DNA from: Niastella yeongjuensis | GTDB lineage: Bacteria > Bacteroidota > Bacteroidia > Chitinophagales > Chitinophagaceae | NCBI RefSeq assembly: GCF_900110245.1 | Contig: NZ_FOCZ01000004.1 | Coordinates: forward strand, 372,001 to 436,000 | DNA length: 64,000 nucleotides | Direction: 5' to 3' | Shown here: positions 27,062 through 35,802 of the stretch, one piece after another | Layout: every line of letters begins with the position of its first letter | Position numbering within the stretch: the first letter of the stretch is position 1 | The notes under the pieces: model-generated | Seen by the model: the letters and a program-made list of their open reading frames with translations, nothing else | The model's database searches: none | What the model was told of the DNA's origin: nothing | Made by a program: the position numbers and the translations under genes

Positions 27062-28735
27062 TTATTTCTGAGCCGTAGTTGTTTTACTTACTTCGGGTCT
27101 CTCAATGGTCATAGGCACCAGGCTGTTCAAATACTCTTCAATATTTGTATAGCCACCTTTTGTTTTGTATTGAGAAGCGTCGGCTGCATTCTTCGGGTTC
27201 AGGCCATGTTTTACTTCATAATCATCAGGCATACCGTCGTTATCACTGTCTTTATAGGGTGTGCCTTTGTATTCAGGGTAACCGCCCACTTGTACGGGAT
27301 CTGTAATGATACCTGATTTGTAAGAATCGATAGGCAGTTTACGGTGTTCAAATTGGGTAGTAGGTAAAGGTACTCCCTCTTTGTAAGTGATTTTACCTGT
27401 TTTTACCTGCTCTGAAATACGGAGATCCACCGCATCGCGTTTTGGTAACAGGGCGCCTGCATTTTTCACTACATAACCATAGGCTTCTGTAGCAGAGATC
27501 ATGGTTATTTTAGGCATGGGAAGGGGTTCGTTCACTTTGATGAAATCAGTGTACTCACCGGCATCTTTCATTTCTTCAACCTGTACACCACCAGCCCAGT
27601 TGTTTTTGGTGATCTCAGGATAACCTTCCATGATGTTACCGCTTACATAAGCACGGCCGTATACTTTTGTTTTCAGTTTGCTGCGGCCTGATTCCGGTTT
27701 CAGGAAACGGTGGCCCACAGCACCCTCTTTGGTAGTAACCGGACCGGGTTTGTAATAGTTATTGATGAAGTTGTACATAGCCCGGTAGTCGCCGCCATCG
27801 CTGGAACGGTGCATCCAGTTAAATACAACGTTGTTTACAAAGTTGAAGGTACCGTTCCAACCCACTGATGGGTTACGACCGGTATTGTTCGCCCACATGT
27901 TGCGCATGAAGGTACAATTTTCGCCACCCAGGGTACTACCGAATGAGTGGTTGTAAGTATCCAGTGCTTCGGCAAAAATCGAGTTCTGGATGGTGATGTT
28001 CACCGTTCCCAGTTTTTGCTCTATGGCACCAGTGCTGTCGTTGTACATGTGACGGTACATACTCATGTTCTCATCGAGACCCCATGAAGCAGATACGTGG
28101 TCGATCATGATATTACCAACAGGGTTGCCACCGATGGCGTCGTCGCGACGGCCAACATTGGTTTCACCACGACGGAAACGCATAAAGCGCACCACTACAT
28201 CGTGGGTATTGAGCCATACTGATTCACCGGCAATACATACGCCATCGCCGGGAGCACTCTGGCCTTCGATGGTAATATAGGGAGCACGGATAATAACTGG
28301 TGTTGTCAGGTGAATGATACCTGCAACATTGAACACTATGATACGGGCGCCACCTGTTTCGCAGGCTTCGCGGAAGGTACCGGGGCCTCTGTCTTCGAGG
28401 CTGGTTACCACAATCACTTTACCACCACGACCGCCGAAGCTGTAAGCGCCACCGCCTTCAGCACCGGGGAAAGCCACAATATTTGCCTGGGGCAAATCAT
28501 AAGGACGAGCCGCCCAGGGAATATAAGGTTTACCCTCTCTTGCCTCTTTTTCAATAATGGGTAATGCTTTGTCCCAGGCCTCATCAGACCGTTTGCGTTC
28601 TGCGCTCATCAATGAATCTGCCCACCGCTGTGTAGCCTGAGGAATTTTTGGGTACTGAGCAAATACCGGCTGTGCCAATCCCACAGCGGAAACTAAAAGA
28701 AGGTTGCGAAATTTTTTCATTTTCATCATTAACAA
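27062..28735 (-). CDS. Pectate lyase family 1 (PL1) protein
   Basis: A 557-residue exported beta-helix lyase with a signal peptide ending near residue 26 (QPVFAQ). The PL1 core shows FPGAEGGGAYSFGGRGGK (about 90-107), VIVVTSLEDRGPGTFREA, TIEGQSAPGDGVCIAGE, FRRGETNVGRRDDAIGG and IMIDHVSASWGLDENM. The C-terminus carries a calcium-binding repeat (DSDNDGMPDDYEVKHGLNP) common in Bacteroidota PL1. It cleaves homogalacturonan by beta-elimination. It is the first gene of its transcription unit, behind its own promoter (28821-28852), and begins the 17-gene run. Confidence 0.93.
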   Translation of the reverse strand: MLMMKMKKFRNLLLVSAVGLAQPVFAQYPKIPQATQRWADSLMSAERKRSDEAWDKALPIIEKEAREGKPYIPWAARPYDLPQANIVAFPGAEGGGAYSFGGRGGKVIVVTSLEDRGPGTFREACETGGARIIVFNVAGIIHLTTPVIIRAPYITIEGQSAPGDGVCIAGESVWLNTHDVVVRFMRFRRGETNVGRRDDAIGGNPVGNIMIDHVSASWGLDENMSMYRHMYNDSTGAIEQKLGTVNITIQNSIFAEALDTYNHSFGSTLGGENCTFMRNMWANNTGRNPSVGWNGTFNFVNNVVFNWMHRSSDGGDYRAMYNFINNYYKPGPVTTKEGAVGHRFLKPESGRSKLKTKVYGRAYVSGNIMEGYPEITKNNWAGGVQVEEMKDAGEYTDFIKVNEPLPMPKITMISATEAYGYVVKNAGALLPKRDAVDLRISEQVKTGKITYKEGVPLPTTQFEHRKLPIDSYKSGIITDPVQVGGYPEYKGTPYKDSDNDGMPDDYEVKHGLNPKNAADASQYKTKGGYTNIEEYLNSLVPMTIERPEVSKTTTAQK

Positions 28736-28820
28736 TTTTCAAATCATGGTGTGTTTTATAGCCGAATAAGGTACGTTGTATTGTCGGTCTTCTTTCGGGC
28801 CTCCCCTAACCATGGTTGCC

Positions 28821-28852
28821 AAAGTTAAGCCGGGAGTTTTAAAAGGTACAAT
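28821..28852 (-). promoter_or_regulatory. Bacteroidetes-type promoter for the PL1 gene
   Basis: On the minus strand the -7 element reads TAACTTTG, an exact match to TAnnTTTG (28821-28828). A TTG -33 element lies 21 bases upstream (28850-28852). It sits downstream of two terminators and upstream of the PL1 ATG, exactly where a promoter for the enzyme run is needed. Transcription should start near 28813. Confidence 0.65.
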
Positions 28853-28875
28853 TTACAATTATTCTTAAAAAACTA

Positions 28876-28900
28876 CAGGGAGGATTATTCATCCTCCCTG
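28876..28900 (-). terminator. Intrinsic terminator (second of two) after SusD
   Basis: A perfect 10-base stem (CAGGGAGGAT/ATCCTCCCTG) with a 5-base loop. On the minus strand it is followed by TAGTTTTTT. It backs up the terminator at 29024-29048. Confidence 0.85.
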
Positions 28901-29023
28901 CTTGTAGACGGTAAGTTGCTATCTAAAAGTTGCACTTACTAAAAATAATATAGCATTTTAACACCCTTTTGTTCCAATCTCCTTCGTGTAAAAGAACATC
29001 GAATAGGATAGGATTAAAACAAA

Positions 29024-29048
29024 AGAGGGCATTCCAAGAATGCCCTCT
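29024..29048 (-). terminator. Intrinsic terminator (first of two) after SusD
   Basis: A perfect 10-base stem (AGAGGGCATT/AATGCCCTCT) with a 5-base loop, followed on the minus strand by TTTTGTTTT. It lies 11 bases beyond the SusD stop and ends the SusCD transcript. Confidence 0.9.
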
Positions 29049-29058
29049 GATTGTATAT

Positions 29059-31119
29059 TTAAAATTTAAGCGGATCGAAAGTTCCTGGTCCATATAACCC
29101 GTCCCAACCTTTTGTTTGCTCGAGGTAAGGAGAGTTATTGATTATTGCCTGGTTAAGGCCAAAGAAATAATACTCATTGTACCATTTGAAATTCCAGATC
29201 GTGTTAGGCTGTGCTGTTGATTCCAGATCGTCTTTTTCTTTTACTACAAAATAATTTCTGTACAGGTAATTCACTAAGCTATCCTGATTTGGCGCCACGC
29301 CTGCAGGATAAGTAGTTGTATTATCTCTGTCCAAAATCGGCGCACCGGAAGTTGCTGTGTAATTGGTTCTTGAGAATGGATCTGATTTAGCATCAGCAAT
29401 GTACAAGGTACCGGCTGCTTTGTCTTTATATACAATAATTTTTATTCCGGTTCTGCGGGTACCATCCAAAGGTTTTACCCCAAGGCGGGCACATGTACCG
29501 AAATCATTATTGAACAACATCCAGCGGCGCAGGTCCCAGAAACGTTTTCCTTCATAAGCCAGCTCTATTTTTCTTTCATTCAATACAGCTGCAAACATAG
29601 GATCGCGACCACTTACAGCAGACAGGCCATAAGATCCGTCTCTGTTCTCGATGCCGGCTCTTTCCCTGATATTTTTCAGGTAGGTCATTGCATCACCAAG
29701 GTTATTGATACCTACAGCAGCTTCTGCCAGGTTCAGCAATAATTCAGTGTAACGCAATTCCATATAATCGAGCCCGTTGAGCGCAAAACTTCCGTTGGTA
29801 TTATTGCTCGCGTTGGGTGAAGTGGCTTTGCGAACATATACACCACTGCTGTTTGCACCTTTTAATTCGGTAGTACCAGACAGTACAGTATCCTTAGTGT
29901 TAGCCTGAAATTTTGGATACCATTTGTAGGTCCACACGCGGGCGTTTGGATTTTCTTTATACGGCCACTTTGCACCATTATAGGCAAAGGTTTTATAAAA
30001 ACGTGGATCTCTGTCTTTATAGAATGAATCCAGCCCATATATATAGTTACCAGGTTCATCGATTTTTTTACCATCCTTCATAGGGAAGGCATCCATCATT
30101 TGCTTGGTAGCATTGAGCGAGCCGCCACCCAGGAATTCTTTAGCCCGGCAGGAATTCTCCCAGCCATTTGCTTTAGCAATTTGGTCGGAAGTATTGGTAT
30201 TGAAACCATACAGGATCAATGCCTCAGGATTGTCTAACTCTTTGAGGAATACATTCTCAAAAGCCGAACCATCAGTAGTTACGCCGCTCTTGTATAAACC
30301 AAATCCACTTTTATCAGCTAAGTCTTTAGCCGCTTTATTGATGTCATATGCTTTTTGCCAAAGCGCACCATCATCGTTGCGGTTAAACAAAGGACTTGCA
30401 TAAGTCAGGGCTACACGGCCTTTGAAAGCAAGCGCTCCAACGCTGGTAATGCGACCCCAATCAGTTGCAACCCATTTTGCAGGCAACATAGTGATTGCCG
30501 AATCCAGGTCGGCATAGATCTGGGTAAAAGTTTCGCTTGTAGAACTACGAGGCACCTTTAAGTCCGGATTATCCGCAGCAGCAACAGCAGCCTGAGAGTG
30601 TAATACCAATGGAACACCACCATACAAACGAACCAGGTCGAAGTACTGGAATGCGCGCCAGTAGTACATTTGCCCTTTCAATCTCGTTCTTGTCCCTTCA
30701 GGCAAACCATATTTATCGATATTATCCAGGAACAGATTGATCTGCTTCATGCGGGTCCAGGTATTGTTGGCAATACTGGTGCCGGGAGGCGTACCGAAAT
30801 AGTTCAGGGCCTGCGCATTGACATAAGATACGTTCGCCCATACTTTATTCCAGGTAACTTCACCAGGTAATTCCTCAGTAACCTGGTCGAACTGTGTATT
30901 ATTGGTAGCTATGTTCCAAAGGGCAGCCGGTTGGCCCGCCGCTGGTTGAAACAGACCATATATATAATCTACATACGCCTGCGCTTCCAAAGAATCTTTG
31001 AATACTTCTTCGTTTACACCACCCAGGTCACGCTTTTCCTCCAGAAAATCTTTTTTACAACCTATGATGCCCGCCAGTAAGGCTGCAGCAACTATTGTTA
31101 ATTTATAATTTCGCTTCAT
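29059..31119 (-). CDS. SusD/RagB family nutrient-binding outer membrane lipoprotein
   Basis: A 686-residue lipoprotein; lipobox LAGIIGC gives Cys21. The SusD TPR-like fold is visible: LEAQAYVDYIYGLFQPAAG, IANNTWTRMKQINLFLDNID, RLKGQMYYWRAFQYFDLVRLYGG (shortened here: YWRAFQYFDLVRLYGGVP) and, near the C-terminus, ELAYEGKRFWDLRRWMLF. It caps the SusC channel and binds the oligosaccharide on the cell surface. The stop lies just before the tandem terminators and the gene follows susC by 48 bases. Which pectin fragment it binds cannot be read from the sequence. Confidence 0.95.
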   Translation of the reverse strand: MKRNYKLTIVAAALLAGIIGCKKDFLEEKRDLGGVNEEVFKDSLEAQAYVDYIYGLFQPAAGQPAALWNIATNNTQFDQVTEELPGEVTWNKVWANVSYVNAQALNYFGTPPGTSIANNTWTRMKQINLFLDNIDKYGLPEGTRTRLKGQMYYWRAFQYFDLVRLYGGVPLVLHSQAAVAAADNPDLKVPRSSTSETFTQIYADLDSAITMLPAKWVATDWGRITSVGALAFKGRVALTYASPLFNRNDDGALWQKAYDINKAAKDLADKSGFGLYKSGVTTDGSAFENVFLKELDNPEALILYGFNTNTSDQIAKANGWENSCRAKEFLGGGSLNATKQMMDAFPMKDGKKIDEPGNYIYGLDSFYKDRDPRFYKTFAYNGAKWPYKENPNARVWTYKWYPKFQANTKDTVLSGTTELKGANSSGVYVRKATSPNASNNTNGSFALNGLDYMELRYTELLLNLAEAAVGINNLGDAMTYLKNIRERAGIENRDGSYGLSAVSGRDPMFAAVLNERKIELAYEGKRFWDLRRWMLFNNDFGTCARLGVKPLDGTRRTGIKIIVYKDKAAGTLYIADAKSDPFSRTNYTATSGAPILDRDNTTTYPAGVAPNQDSLVNYLYRNYFVVKEKDDLESTAQPNTIWNFKWYNEYYFFGLNQAIINNSPYLEQTKGWDGLYGPGTFDPLKF

Positions 31120-31167
31120 TTTTTTTCAAGCATTTCGTTTTCAAAAACTGATTTACAATCTCCTAAA

Positions 31168-34100
31168 TTAAAATCCGAGGTTCACACCCAATGAATAAGT
31201 TTTCAAATTGGGATAAATATCATACGCGCCATCCGGTCCTTTCCAGCTGTACGGATTGTACAGAATGAATGGGTTCAGCGCAGTCAGCACAACACGTGCA
31301 CTGCTCAGGCGTATTCTGTCTACATACTTTTTAGGAATTGAATAACCCAGATTTATGTTTTTCAAAGCCACTTGCGTAGCGCTGACTTGCCAGAAAGTTG
31401 AACTGGGATCAAGGCTGATTGCCTGCCAGTAAGGGTTAGGCATGCTTCCGGTTGGGTTCAACACAGGATCATAGATGTTGTTCCATATTTCAGGACGGCT
31501 TTGATAGTTCTGTCTGGTTGATGTCTTCATTGCTTTTCTGGCAGTACCATCAACTTCATTCCAACCACCAAATGAACCGGTTATTACCGCATCCAGTGTT
31601 ATGCCTTTGTAACCTGCTTTTAAAGTAACGCCAAAGCCATAGTGGTTGCTTGCTTTTTTACTCAACTGAACCTGGTCGTTTGCGTCGATAATGCCATCAG
31701 GAGCAGCAAAAGTACCGTCTGCCTGTAAAGGACCTCTTACATCGCGATAGTACAACATACCTGGTTTCAGGTTTTTGGCCAATACCGGATTGTCTTTATC
31801 GAGGTTTACAGATTTAATCCCTTCTTTATTTACATAAGCATCAATTTCATCCTGGTTGTGGAACATACCCAGCACATCATATCCCCATTGACCAACGTCA
31901 GATGAGCCGCCATTTCTTTGGTTCCAGGGAGACTGCATGGAGATATCAGTGAAGTCACCACGCAACCATTTGTTATCAGACCAAACGAAGTTAACATTAG
32001 CACCATAAGTAAAGTCTCTGCCTACCCGATCATTGTAACCCAATCCGATCTCGTAGCCAAAGGCATTCATACGAGCCCAGTTTTCAGCAGCAACCGTACC
32101 ACCTACAGTAAGCGGAATAGAAGCCGTTCTATTGATCAGCATTTGTGTAGAATGGTTGAAGAAACCCTCAAGGGTCAAAGACAAACGGTTATTCAGGAAA
32201 CGGGCATCAATACCCAGGTTCTTTTTATCATCACTACTCCAGTGTGCATCAGGATTGGGCGAAGCTTCCATCTTCATACCGGTTGTTGTACCGTTAGCAT
32301 CCTGACCGCCGAGTACAAGACCTTTACCATTCTGGAAAGTATAACGCTGGCGCCATTGCCATGCCTGAGTATCATCTTTACCCAGTAAACCCCATGAAGC
32401 TCTAATCTTCAAATAGTTCACTGCATTTGAATTCCAGAACGTTTCATTTGAAATTACCCAACCGCCACTCAGTGAGTAGAAACGGCCCCAATAATTTTCA
32501 GGAGCAAAGTGGGTAGAAGCATCTGTACGGAACAGGAACTCAAACAGGTATTTATCAGCAAAAGCATAGTTTAAACGACCGATATACCCCAATGTACCTG
32601 ATTCAGAGCCTAATGTTTTAGCGTCGATGGCGCCAAACGCACTACTGAACTGACCGGTAGTACTTAATACAGGGTCTGCTTTCCATACATCCGCCTCTGT
32701 TGAATAGGCCTCACCTTTTTCAGCAGTTACCAGTGCACTGATGTTATGACGACCGAAAGTACGCGCATACGTCAGGTAAAAGTTCGTCTGTACCATTTCT
32801 CCGTTTACATCAGAGTAGTACAGGCGGTTACCATTTTGATACACTGCGCTGCTCTTAACCGTAGCACCGTCATCATAAATATGCTGATTTGTTCCGGTAA
32901 GGTTATAATCATACAAAGTATACTTCGTTCCCACCTGTGTTCCATTTGAAGTATTGAAGTTTCTTGCATAAGTAACTTTAGCCTTCAAACCCTTCACCCA
33001 GGGAAGTTCATATTCCGCATACAGGTTCAACATCAGGGTCCTGTTCTTGGTCTCTGTAATATTGCGCAACCTGTTCAGTTCATAAAAATTATAAGCACCC
33101 AGTTTATCATTTGAAGCACTGGGTAATTTAACTGGTAAATTATTTATAACAGGAGGAATATAGCGGGGAGCCACCAACAGGTTCCGGTAGTCATCATCCA
33201 CATCTTCACTGTTCACCTTATTGAATGTTCTGTTGAGGTCGTCGAAGTTACCGGCCACTGTAATACCGGTTTTTAAACCGCTTGCTACAGTGATATCAGA
33301 CCCTGCTCTTAAGGTATATTTTTTATAATCAACGAAACCAATGTTACCATCTTGTTTGTAATAGCTGGCATTGGCAAAATAAGTAGCTCTGTCGTTACCA
33401 CCACTAACACCTACAGTGTGACGTTGGGTGTGCCCTTGTTTCCAAACAGGATCGAGCCAATCATAGTTGGTTGTCTTGAAACGCTCTAACTCATCATCAG
33501 AGAAAAAGTAATCCTGTGGTGAAGTTCCGGTATAGTTTTGCCCGTTAGGACCATTCATGATATTATAATATCTGGCATAGTCGTAGGCACTCAACATTTT
33601 GGTACGGTATGTTTCATCATTCACAGCATAAGAACCGCTGTATGTGAATTTAGGCGCACCGCTTTTACCACGTTTTGTAGTTACGATAATTACACCAGTA
33701 GCCGCTCTGGATCCATAAATAGCAGCAGCAGCGTCTTTCAACACTGTTACGCTTTCCACTTCAGAAGGATCCAGGTTGTTGAACTGGGTATCATCATTTT
33801 TACCATCGCCAGTAACCTGGATCATACCATCGATTACATATAATGGCTGAATACCACCACCGTCTTTTGTTGCAGTGATGGGGTTACGTACTGTAAGGAC
33901 AGCCCTTGTACCCGGACGTTGTGTACCACCGCTTACAGACAAGCCCAACACGCGGCCGGCCAGTGAAGCGCCGAGGTTACCTACGGGCAGGTCTTCAATT
34001 TCTTTTGTTTTGATGGTTGAAACGGCTGCGGTAAGGTGGGCTTTCTTTTGAGAACCGTAACCTACCACGATCACGTCATCGAGCTGAGCATCACTTCTTG

Positions 34101-34395
34101 TAAGGCTTACCTCTACAGTAGGGTGATCACCTATTTTTACTTCCTTGGTATTGAAACCAATAGACGAAAACACGATCGATTGTTCAGGAGTAGCCATTAC
34201 TCTGTATCTACCTTCTTTATCGGTAATTACATTGCCGGCCGTTCCTTTAACAACTACGGTTACGCCTGCTACGGGCTTACCATCGGGATCGGTAACCTGC
34301 CCGGTTACAGATCTCGCCTGGGCAAAGCCCCCTACTGTTATTACCAACAGCAGGAATAATGAAAGGGAAAACTTTTTTGTTAGTTGCAGATTCAT
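31168..34395 (-). CDS. SusC/RagA family TonB-linked outer membrane transporter
   Basis: A 1075-residue TonB-dependent receptor. After the signal peptide (about 1-25, GGFAQ) comes a carboxypeptidase-regulatory-like beta-sandwich (SVTGQVTDPDGKPVAGVTV, about 28-105). The TonB box region and plug follow (DDVIVVGYGSQKKAHLTAAV; SVTVLKDAAAAIYGSRAATG), then a 22-strand barrel ending in LGVNLGF. There is no N-terminal STN domain, so it is unlikely to signal directly to an anti-sigma factor. It imports pectic oligosaccharides together with the SusD partner. The DUF3826 gene is 167 bases upstream; no strong promoter match was found in that gap. Confidence 0.96.
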   Translation of the reverse strand: MNLQLTKKFSLSLFLLLVITVGGFAQARSVTGQVTDPDGKPVAGVTVVVKGTAGNVITDKEGRYRVMATPEQSIVFSSIGFNTKEVKIGDHPTVEVSLTRSDAQLDDVIVVGYGSQKKAHLTAAVSTIKTKEIEDLPVGNLGASLAGRVLGLSVSGGTQRPGTRAVLTVRNPITATKDGGGIQPLYVIDGMIQVTGDGKNDDTQFNNLDPSEVESVTVLKDAAAAIYGSRAATGVIIVTTKRGKSGAPKFTYSGSYAVNDETYRTKMLSAYDYARYYNIMNGPNGQNYTGTSPQDYFFSDDELERFKTTNYDWLDPVWKQGHTQRHTVGVSGGNDRATYFANASYYKQDGNIGFVDYKKYTLRAGSDITVASGLKTGITVAGNFDDLNRTFNKVNSEDVDDDYRNLLVAPRYIPPVINNLPVKLPSASNDKLGAYNFYELNRLRNITETKNRTLMLNLYAEYELPWVKGLKAKVTYARNFNTSNGTQVGTKYTLYDYNLTGTNQHIYDDGATVKSSAVYQNGNRLYYSDVNGEMVQTNFYLTYARTFGRHNISALVTAEKGEAYSTEADVWKADPVLSTTGQFSSAFGAIDAKTLGSESGTLGYIGRLNYAFADKYLFEFLFRTDASTHFAPENYWGRFYSLSGGWVISNETFWNSNAVNYLKIRASWGLLGKDDTQAWQWRQRYTFQNGKGLVLGGQDANGTTTGMKMEASPNPDAHWSSDDKKNLGIDARFLNNRLSLTLEGFFNHSTQMLINRTASIPLTVGGTVAAENWARMNAFGYEIGLGYNDRVGRDFTYGANVNFVWSDNKWLRGDFTDISMQSPWNQRNGGSSDVGQWGYDVLGMFHNQDEIDAYVNKEGIKSVNLDKDNPVLAKNLKPGMLYYRDVRGPLQADGTFAAPDGIIDANDQVQLSKKASNHYGFGVTLKAGYKGITLDAVITGSFGGWNEVDGTARKAMKTSTRQNYQSRPEIWNNIYDPVLNPTGSMPNPYWQAISLDPSSTFWQVSATQVALKNINLGYSIPKKYVDRIRLSSARVVLTALNPFILYNPYSWKGPDGAYDIYPNLKTYSLGVNLGF

Positions 34396-34562
34396 ACAGC
34401 ATTAGTTTTTAGGACTGAAAAAAACTTTTTGCAATCTTCTTGCGGGTGAATGATTTAGGTTTTAACGAGACTGTCATACAATTATAAGTGAATGATACAG
34501 GGGAATCGTGTTATTTAAACACAGTTCCCGGTTGCTATTGAGAAATACTTAGTGAATGCTAG

Positions 34563-35279
34563 TTATTTACCTTGTTTGGCAGCTTCCTTCTTCTCGCGTA
34601 TCCGTTCCATCCATTCTTTCTCTGCCTGCTTCATATCAACGCCGGCCTTAGCTAAATAATTGTTGATACGACCTTTGTATTTTCCAAACCACGCATGCTT
34701 TTTATCAGATGATTCTGCATCCATCGCATGCTCACGCGCTTCGGTTAACCAATCCACTATTTGCTTATTTTGCTCGGGGGTTAAATTAGGCAACATCTCA
34801 TGATACGCCGTTAAGGTAACGTTCAATACGTTATAGGTCATACCATTTTTAATGCCTTCCACCTGTTCAGGCGTGCATTGTTTCGACAATTTAGCCAGGT
34901 ATTTTGTGTGCAGTTTCTCGAGTTGCTTGTCGGCGTCGGCTGTCAGCTTGTCAATAGCAGCTTTATCATCAGCCGTTAATACAGTATCTTTTGTTTTGAT
35001 GGCTTTGATCTTTGCATTACGCTCATCGTGTATACTACCCAGCGAGATGTACTGATCAGCTACAATTTCCGATACCTTTTTATTAAAGACAGCATCAGTA
35101 CTACCTAACGCTGCAACGATCTTGTCAGCTCTTTTGGCAATTACTTCTTTGTACTCTTCTTTTGTTTGTGTGGGGGTAGTTGTTTGTGCGGAGACCAGAC
35201 TTACAGACAGCACCATCATTAACATGGTAAGCGTCTTCAATGCTACATATAAACTTCCTGTACGTTTCATCATAGACAT
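34563..35279 (-). CDS. DUF3826 family exported protein
   Basis: A 238-residue exported protein (signal-like segment ending VSLVSAQ near residue 32), mostly alpha-helical and highly charged. The DUF3826 pattern includes KADKIVAALG-like helices, YISLGSIHDERNAKIKAIK, and ESSDKKHAWFGKYKGRINNYL near the end. DUF3826 genes are frequent next to SusCD in Bacteroidota pectin loci, but no function is known to me. The many Lys/Glu pairs suggest a helical bundle. ATG codons at residues 1, 3 and 4 make the exact start uncertain. It stands alone between a 523-base leader and susC. Confidence 0.85.
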   Translation of the reverse strand: MSMMKRTGSLYVALKTLTMLMMVLSVSLVSAQTTTPTQTKEEYKEVIAKRADKIVAALGSTDAVFNKKVSEIVADQYISLGSIHDERNAKIKAIKTKDTVLTADDKAAIDKLTADADKQLEKLHTKYLAKLSKQCTPEQVEGIKNGMTYNVLNVTLTAYHEMLPNLTPEQNKQIVDWLTEAREHAMDAESSDKKHAWFGKYKGRINNYLAKAGVDMKQAEKEWMERIREKKEAAKQGK

Positions 35280-35802
35280 AGCGAAAAATACACCATCGGC
35301 CCAATGCCGAAAGTTCTTTTTCTTTTTAGTTAAGTATGCGTTTTATTTCTTACTAGCTTTTATGATTGTTTATAACGGGCCATGTATTCTATAAACAGTA
35401 TATATTTTCAATGGATCAGGTTCCAGGAAACGTACATTCCAAAATGTGGGATCTAAGCCTGTCTTGTTGATTTGAAAAGATTTCGCAAGGAGAGTATTAA
35501 TTTGACCGGATATTGCGCTGTTGATAATTGCTGGCGATAAAGAATGCCATATCAAACTTTGCGACTAAGGAAGACCGGGCAAGCAAAACGCTTCATATGC
35601 TCAATCGTTTCAAAATTCATCAGAATACAATGGATCAGATCAGGACCACTTAACCAATATTAGCATTGTCATCTGCTTACTATTCCTTTTAACTGAATAA
35701 AGGTACATGTGCCCCAATGGGTAAACAATGTAAGGTTTCACTAAAATGATGGAACATTTTACTATTCCTTAAGGTTTGCCCATAAACAGTTTTTAAACCA
35801 TT
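35280..35802. other. Non-coding gap upstream of DUF3826
   Basis: I see no gene in this 523-base AT-rich stretch. It must hold the promoter of the DUF3826-susCD group, but no exact TAnnTTTG element was found. A weak hairpin (TCGGC/GCCGA) lies in the leader near 35298. Candidate sites for a regulator encoded elsewhere may be here. Confidence 0.5.

Larger units (their letters stand above)
28736..29058. other. Non-coding gap between SusD and PL1 genes
   Basis: This 323-base gap holds no gene. From left to right it carries the PL1 promoter (28821-28852) and two terminator-like hairpins (28876-28900 and 29024-29048) for the SusCD transcript. The PL1 leader is roughly 80 bases. Confidence 0.75.
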
